Source: Pseudomonadota bacterium
GTDB lineage: Bacteria; Pseudomonadota; Gammaproteobacteria; Steroidobacterales; Steroidobacteraceae
DNA length: 16,026 nucleotides
Assembly: GCA_021815905.1 (NCBI GenBank)
Contig: JAKAZP010000010.1
Coordinates: 1-16,026 of the forward strand
Direction of reading: 5' to 3'
The first letter of the stretch is position 1, and every line of letters starts with the position of its first letter. The translations under genes were made by a program, and so were the position numbers. The notes under the pieces are model-generated. The model searched no databases. It was not told the origin of the DNA and worked only from the letters and a program-made list of their open reading frames with translations. Below are positions 14,340 to 16,026 of this stretch, one piece after another.

Positions 14340-15071
14340 CTATTCCGCCCCGCCGCAAGGGGCGGGCTCCATGAGACGCAGACTTCGGGTGAGGCCGGTC
14401 ATGATCGGCACCAGCGCCGCCTCGAGCGCGGGCTGCTGCCGGCGCAGCGCCGTAAGCTGCGCCGCGGTCTCGGGGGGCGATTCGGGGAACTCCATGACCA
14501 GGTCCTCGATGATCGCGGACTTGACTCCCGGGTGACCCGAGAAGCCGAACGCGTGCTCGCCGAGCTGAAAGAGCGCGGCCGAGTCGCGCGGATCGCGCGC
14601 CAGCACCCGCGCGGCGGCCGGCAGGCTGACCTCGTCCCGTCCATAGCGCACGAGCGGATAGCGCCCGGGCAGCAGCCCGCCGAGCGCCTCGGGCGCGACG
14701 GAACAGGCGGTGGCGACCTCGAAGGCGAGGGGCGCGGACTCGGCCGCGCCACCGGCGGCGAGCGCGAGGATCTGCGCCCCGAGGCCCATTCCGATCACCG
14801 GCGTATTCGCCGCCAGCGCCGCGGCCGTCAGCTCGAGCTCGGCATCGAGCGAGGGCAACCGGCGCGCGCCGGGGGCCACGCCCCAGGGCCCCCCGCCGAG
14901 CAGCACCAGGCCGCCCGCCGCCTCGGCGGGGGTCGGCAACCGCCCGCCGGCGGTGAAGGGGCGGAAGTAGCGAAAGCGGATGCGGCGGCCCTCCAGGTGA
15001 TCCTCCATGAGGCCGAGGTACTCCGAGGACGTGTGCTGTACGACGGCGAGCGTCCGCACGATGTCCGACAC
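14340..15071 (-). CDS. Class I glutamine-amidotransferase-like protein lacking the catalytic Cys
   Basis: The 243-residue protein has the GATase1 fold pattern: LAVVQHTSSEYLGLMEDHL at the start, GLVLLGGGPWGV (54-65) in place of the usual oxyanion-strand GGP, and the nucleophile elbow VIGMGLGAQILALAAGG (92-108). The nucleophile position is Gly96 where active enzymes have Cys (GxCxGxQ), and the following His is Ala99. The distal catalytic His is kept (His180 in FSGHPG), but the usual Glu is Gly182. It therefore cannot be an ordinary glutaminase. GTG start at 15071 with AGGGA at 15080-15084 (8-base spacing), 13 bp after the lplA stop. It sits with the ligase, so a role in lipoate attachment or transfer to LbpA, or a non-glutaminase function, is possible. 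GATase-like genes have been noted in some sHdr/lip clusters, from memory, unverified. Confidence 0.85.
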   Translation of the reverse strand: MSDIVRTLAVVQHTSSEYLGLMEDHLEGRRIRFRYFRPFTAGGRLPTPAEAAGGLVLLGGGPWGVAPGARRLPSLDAELELTAAALAANTPVIGMGLGAQILALAAGGAAESAPLAFEVATACSVAPEALGGLLPGRYPLVRYGRDEVSLPAAARVLARDPRDSAALFQLGEHAFGFSGHPGVKSAIIEDLVMEFPESPPETAAQLTALRRQQPALEAALVPIMTGLTRSLRLMEPAPCGGAE

Positions 15072-15084
15072 GCCCGTCGTCCCT

Positions 15085-16026
15085 TCAGCCGGCGAGCCGC
15101 GCCGGGGCCGCGGTCGCGGCCGCCTCGAGCGAGCGGCGGAAATCGGCGGCGGTCACCGAGAGGGTGCCGGCGGGGTGAGCCTCGAAGAACTCCTCCACGG
15201 TCGCGCCGACCGACTCGAGATCGACGCCCCGCAAGCGGCTCTCGAGATCGAACAGCAGCCGCGGCGGGGCGATGAAGAAATCGCCCGTGATCAACACCTG
15301 TCCGATACGGGCCCCTTGCGGGCCTTCGCGCCGCACATACGAGGTGATCGTGCCGCCCGCGCTCTCGTGACTGCCGACGGTCACTTCGCCCCCCTCGGGT
15401 GGCCCGTCGATCTCGGCGACGAACTCCTCCCGGCCGATCTGCGAGTCGTAGAGCTCGCGGGCGCGAGCCGCTTCGAGCAGCGTCGGAATCTCGCGCTCGA
15501 ACTCGATGCCGAGGCGCTCCTGAAACCCCGCAAGGAGCGCCTGCTCGACCTGATCGATCCCCGGGGTCGCCGGACCCAACAGCTCGCGCAGGCTGACGAC
15601 CCGCTGCGCCGCCGAGTCGAGACCGCGCTTGGCGATCTTGGCGCGCGGAACGCGCAGGGCCCCGAGCATGGCCGCGGTATCGAGCTCGACCAGCACGGTG
15701 CCCTGATAGAGCAGCGTGCCGCCGTCGTAGAAGCCGCCGGTTCCGCTCACCTTGCGGCCCGCGACCTCGATGTCGTTGCGGGGCCGGAATCGGGCATCGA
15801 CGCCGAGCCGGCGCAGGCCCGCCGCCGCCGCCTCGCACAGCACCCGGGCGGTCTCCCCGAGCGAGACGTTGCCGAACGTCCCTCGCCCGAAGACGAGCGC
15901 CCACCCGAGCTGGCCGGGATCCAGGTAGATCGCCCCGCCGCCGGTGATGCGGCGCCCGGCCTGGATGCCGTGCTCGCGGCAGTAATCCAGATCGAGCTCG
16001 GCGCGCAGGGACTGGTGACGACCGAT
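15085..16026 (-). CDS. slpl(AB): Lipoate-protein ligase with fused accessory domain, sLpl(AB)-like, 5' end off the window
   Basis: The open frame reaches the right edge; 313 residues are present and the N-terminus is missing. Numbering from the window edge, the ligase motif RRITGGGAIYLD is at residues 25-36, followed by QLGWALVFGRG. The second motif, NDIEVAGRKVSGTGGFYDGG, keeps the catalytic-region Lys of LplA (GRKVSG) and is followed by LLYQGTVLV. The C-terminal part (about 200-313) matches the LplB-type accessory domain: RIGQVLITGDFFIAPP and LFDLESRLRGVDLESV. Ligase and accessory domain in one chain is the layout of sLpl(AB), the sHdr-linked ligase that attaches lipoate or octanoate to LbpA. 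A GTG at 15843 is an internal codon, since the ligase motif lies upstream of it. Ends 13 bp before the amidotransferase-like gene; lipS1/lipS2 would be expected near or upstream. Confidence 0.9.
   Translation of the reverse strand: MGRHQSLRAELDLDYCREHGIQAGRRITGGGAIYLDPGQLGWALVFGRGTFGNVSLGETARVLCEAAAAGLRRLGVDARFRPRNDIEVAGRKVSGTGGFYDGGTLLYQGTVLVELDTAAMLGALRVPRAKIAKRGLDSAAQRVVSLRELLGPATPGIDQVEQALLAGFQERLGIEFEREIPTLLEAARARELYDSQIGREEFVAEIDGPPEGGEVTVGSHESAGGTITSYVRREGPQGARIGQVLITGDFFIAPPRLLFDLESRLRGVDLESVGATVEEFFEAHPAGTLSVTAADFRRSLEAAATAAPARLAG

Noticed and set aside
1..16026. CRISPR array, tRNA, rRNA, transposase or integrase
   Set aside because: No regularly spaced repeats, cloverleaf or rRNA-like sequence, and no transposase- or integrase-like protein was found on either strand by reading.

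Overview
All convincing genes lie on the minus strand, so transcription runs from the right end of the window to the left. The DNA is GC-rich with strongly GC-biased third codon positions. A sulfur-oxidation (sHdr) locus next to a FecI/FecR/TonB-receptor unit points to a sulfur-oxidising proteobacterium, more likely gamma- than alphaproteobacterial. That placement is inferred from gene content, not from a phylogenetic marker.

Region 1 (about 16026 to 5685) is one long, tightly packed cluster for the cytoplasmic sulfur-oxidising heterodisulfide-reductase-like (sHdr) pathway. In transcription order: a lipoate-protein ligase with fused accessory domain (5' end off the window), a class I amidotransferase-like protein lacking its catalytic Cys, an AT-rich palindrome, a DsrE3C-type sulfurtransferase, sHdrC1, sHdrB1, sHdrA, sHdrH, sHdrC2, sHdrB2, an unrecognised 138-residue protein, the lipoate-binding protein LbpA, an ArsR-type persulfide-sensing repressor (sHdrR-like), and a geranylgeranyl-reductase-like flavoprotein (LipT-like). 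Many junctions are 4-bp ATGA/GTGA overlaps. The expected logic is that DsrE3C (with TusA, not in this window) delivers sulfane sulfur to the sHdr iron-sulfur flavoprotein complex, which oxidises it toward sulfite. Lipoylated LbpA works with the complex, and the ligase and LipT supply the LbpA lipoate through the dedicated pathway that also needs LipS1/LipS2 (not in this window). The regulator would couple expression to sulfane sulfur.

Region 2 (5684 to 5289) is a 396-bp interval with no confident gene. It holds a possible 83-codon reading frame with a GCGCGG tandem repeat.

Region 3 (5288 to 1356) is a cell-surface-signalling unit: an ECF sigma factor, a FecR-type anti-sigma regulator and a TonB-dependent receptor with an N-terminal signalling (STN) domain. 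sigma/fecR share ATGA and fecR/receptor overlap. The substrate is unknown.

Region 4 (1153 to 1) is the N-terminal 384 residues of a GT-B fold glycosyltransferase that runs off the left end.

The main points of interest are the pseudo-amidotransferase, the unknown protein between sHdrB2 and LbpA, the palindrome upstream of dsrE3C, the Cys50/Cys116 pair in the embedded repressor, and the incomplete cysteine motifs of sHdrB1.
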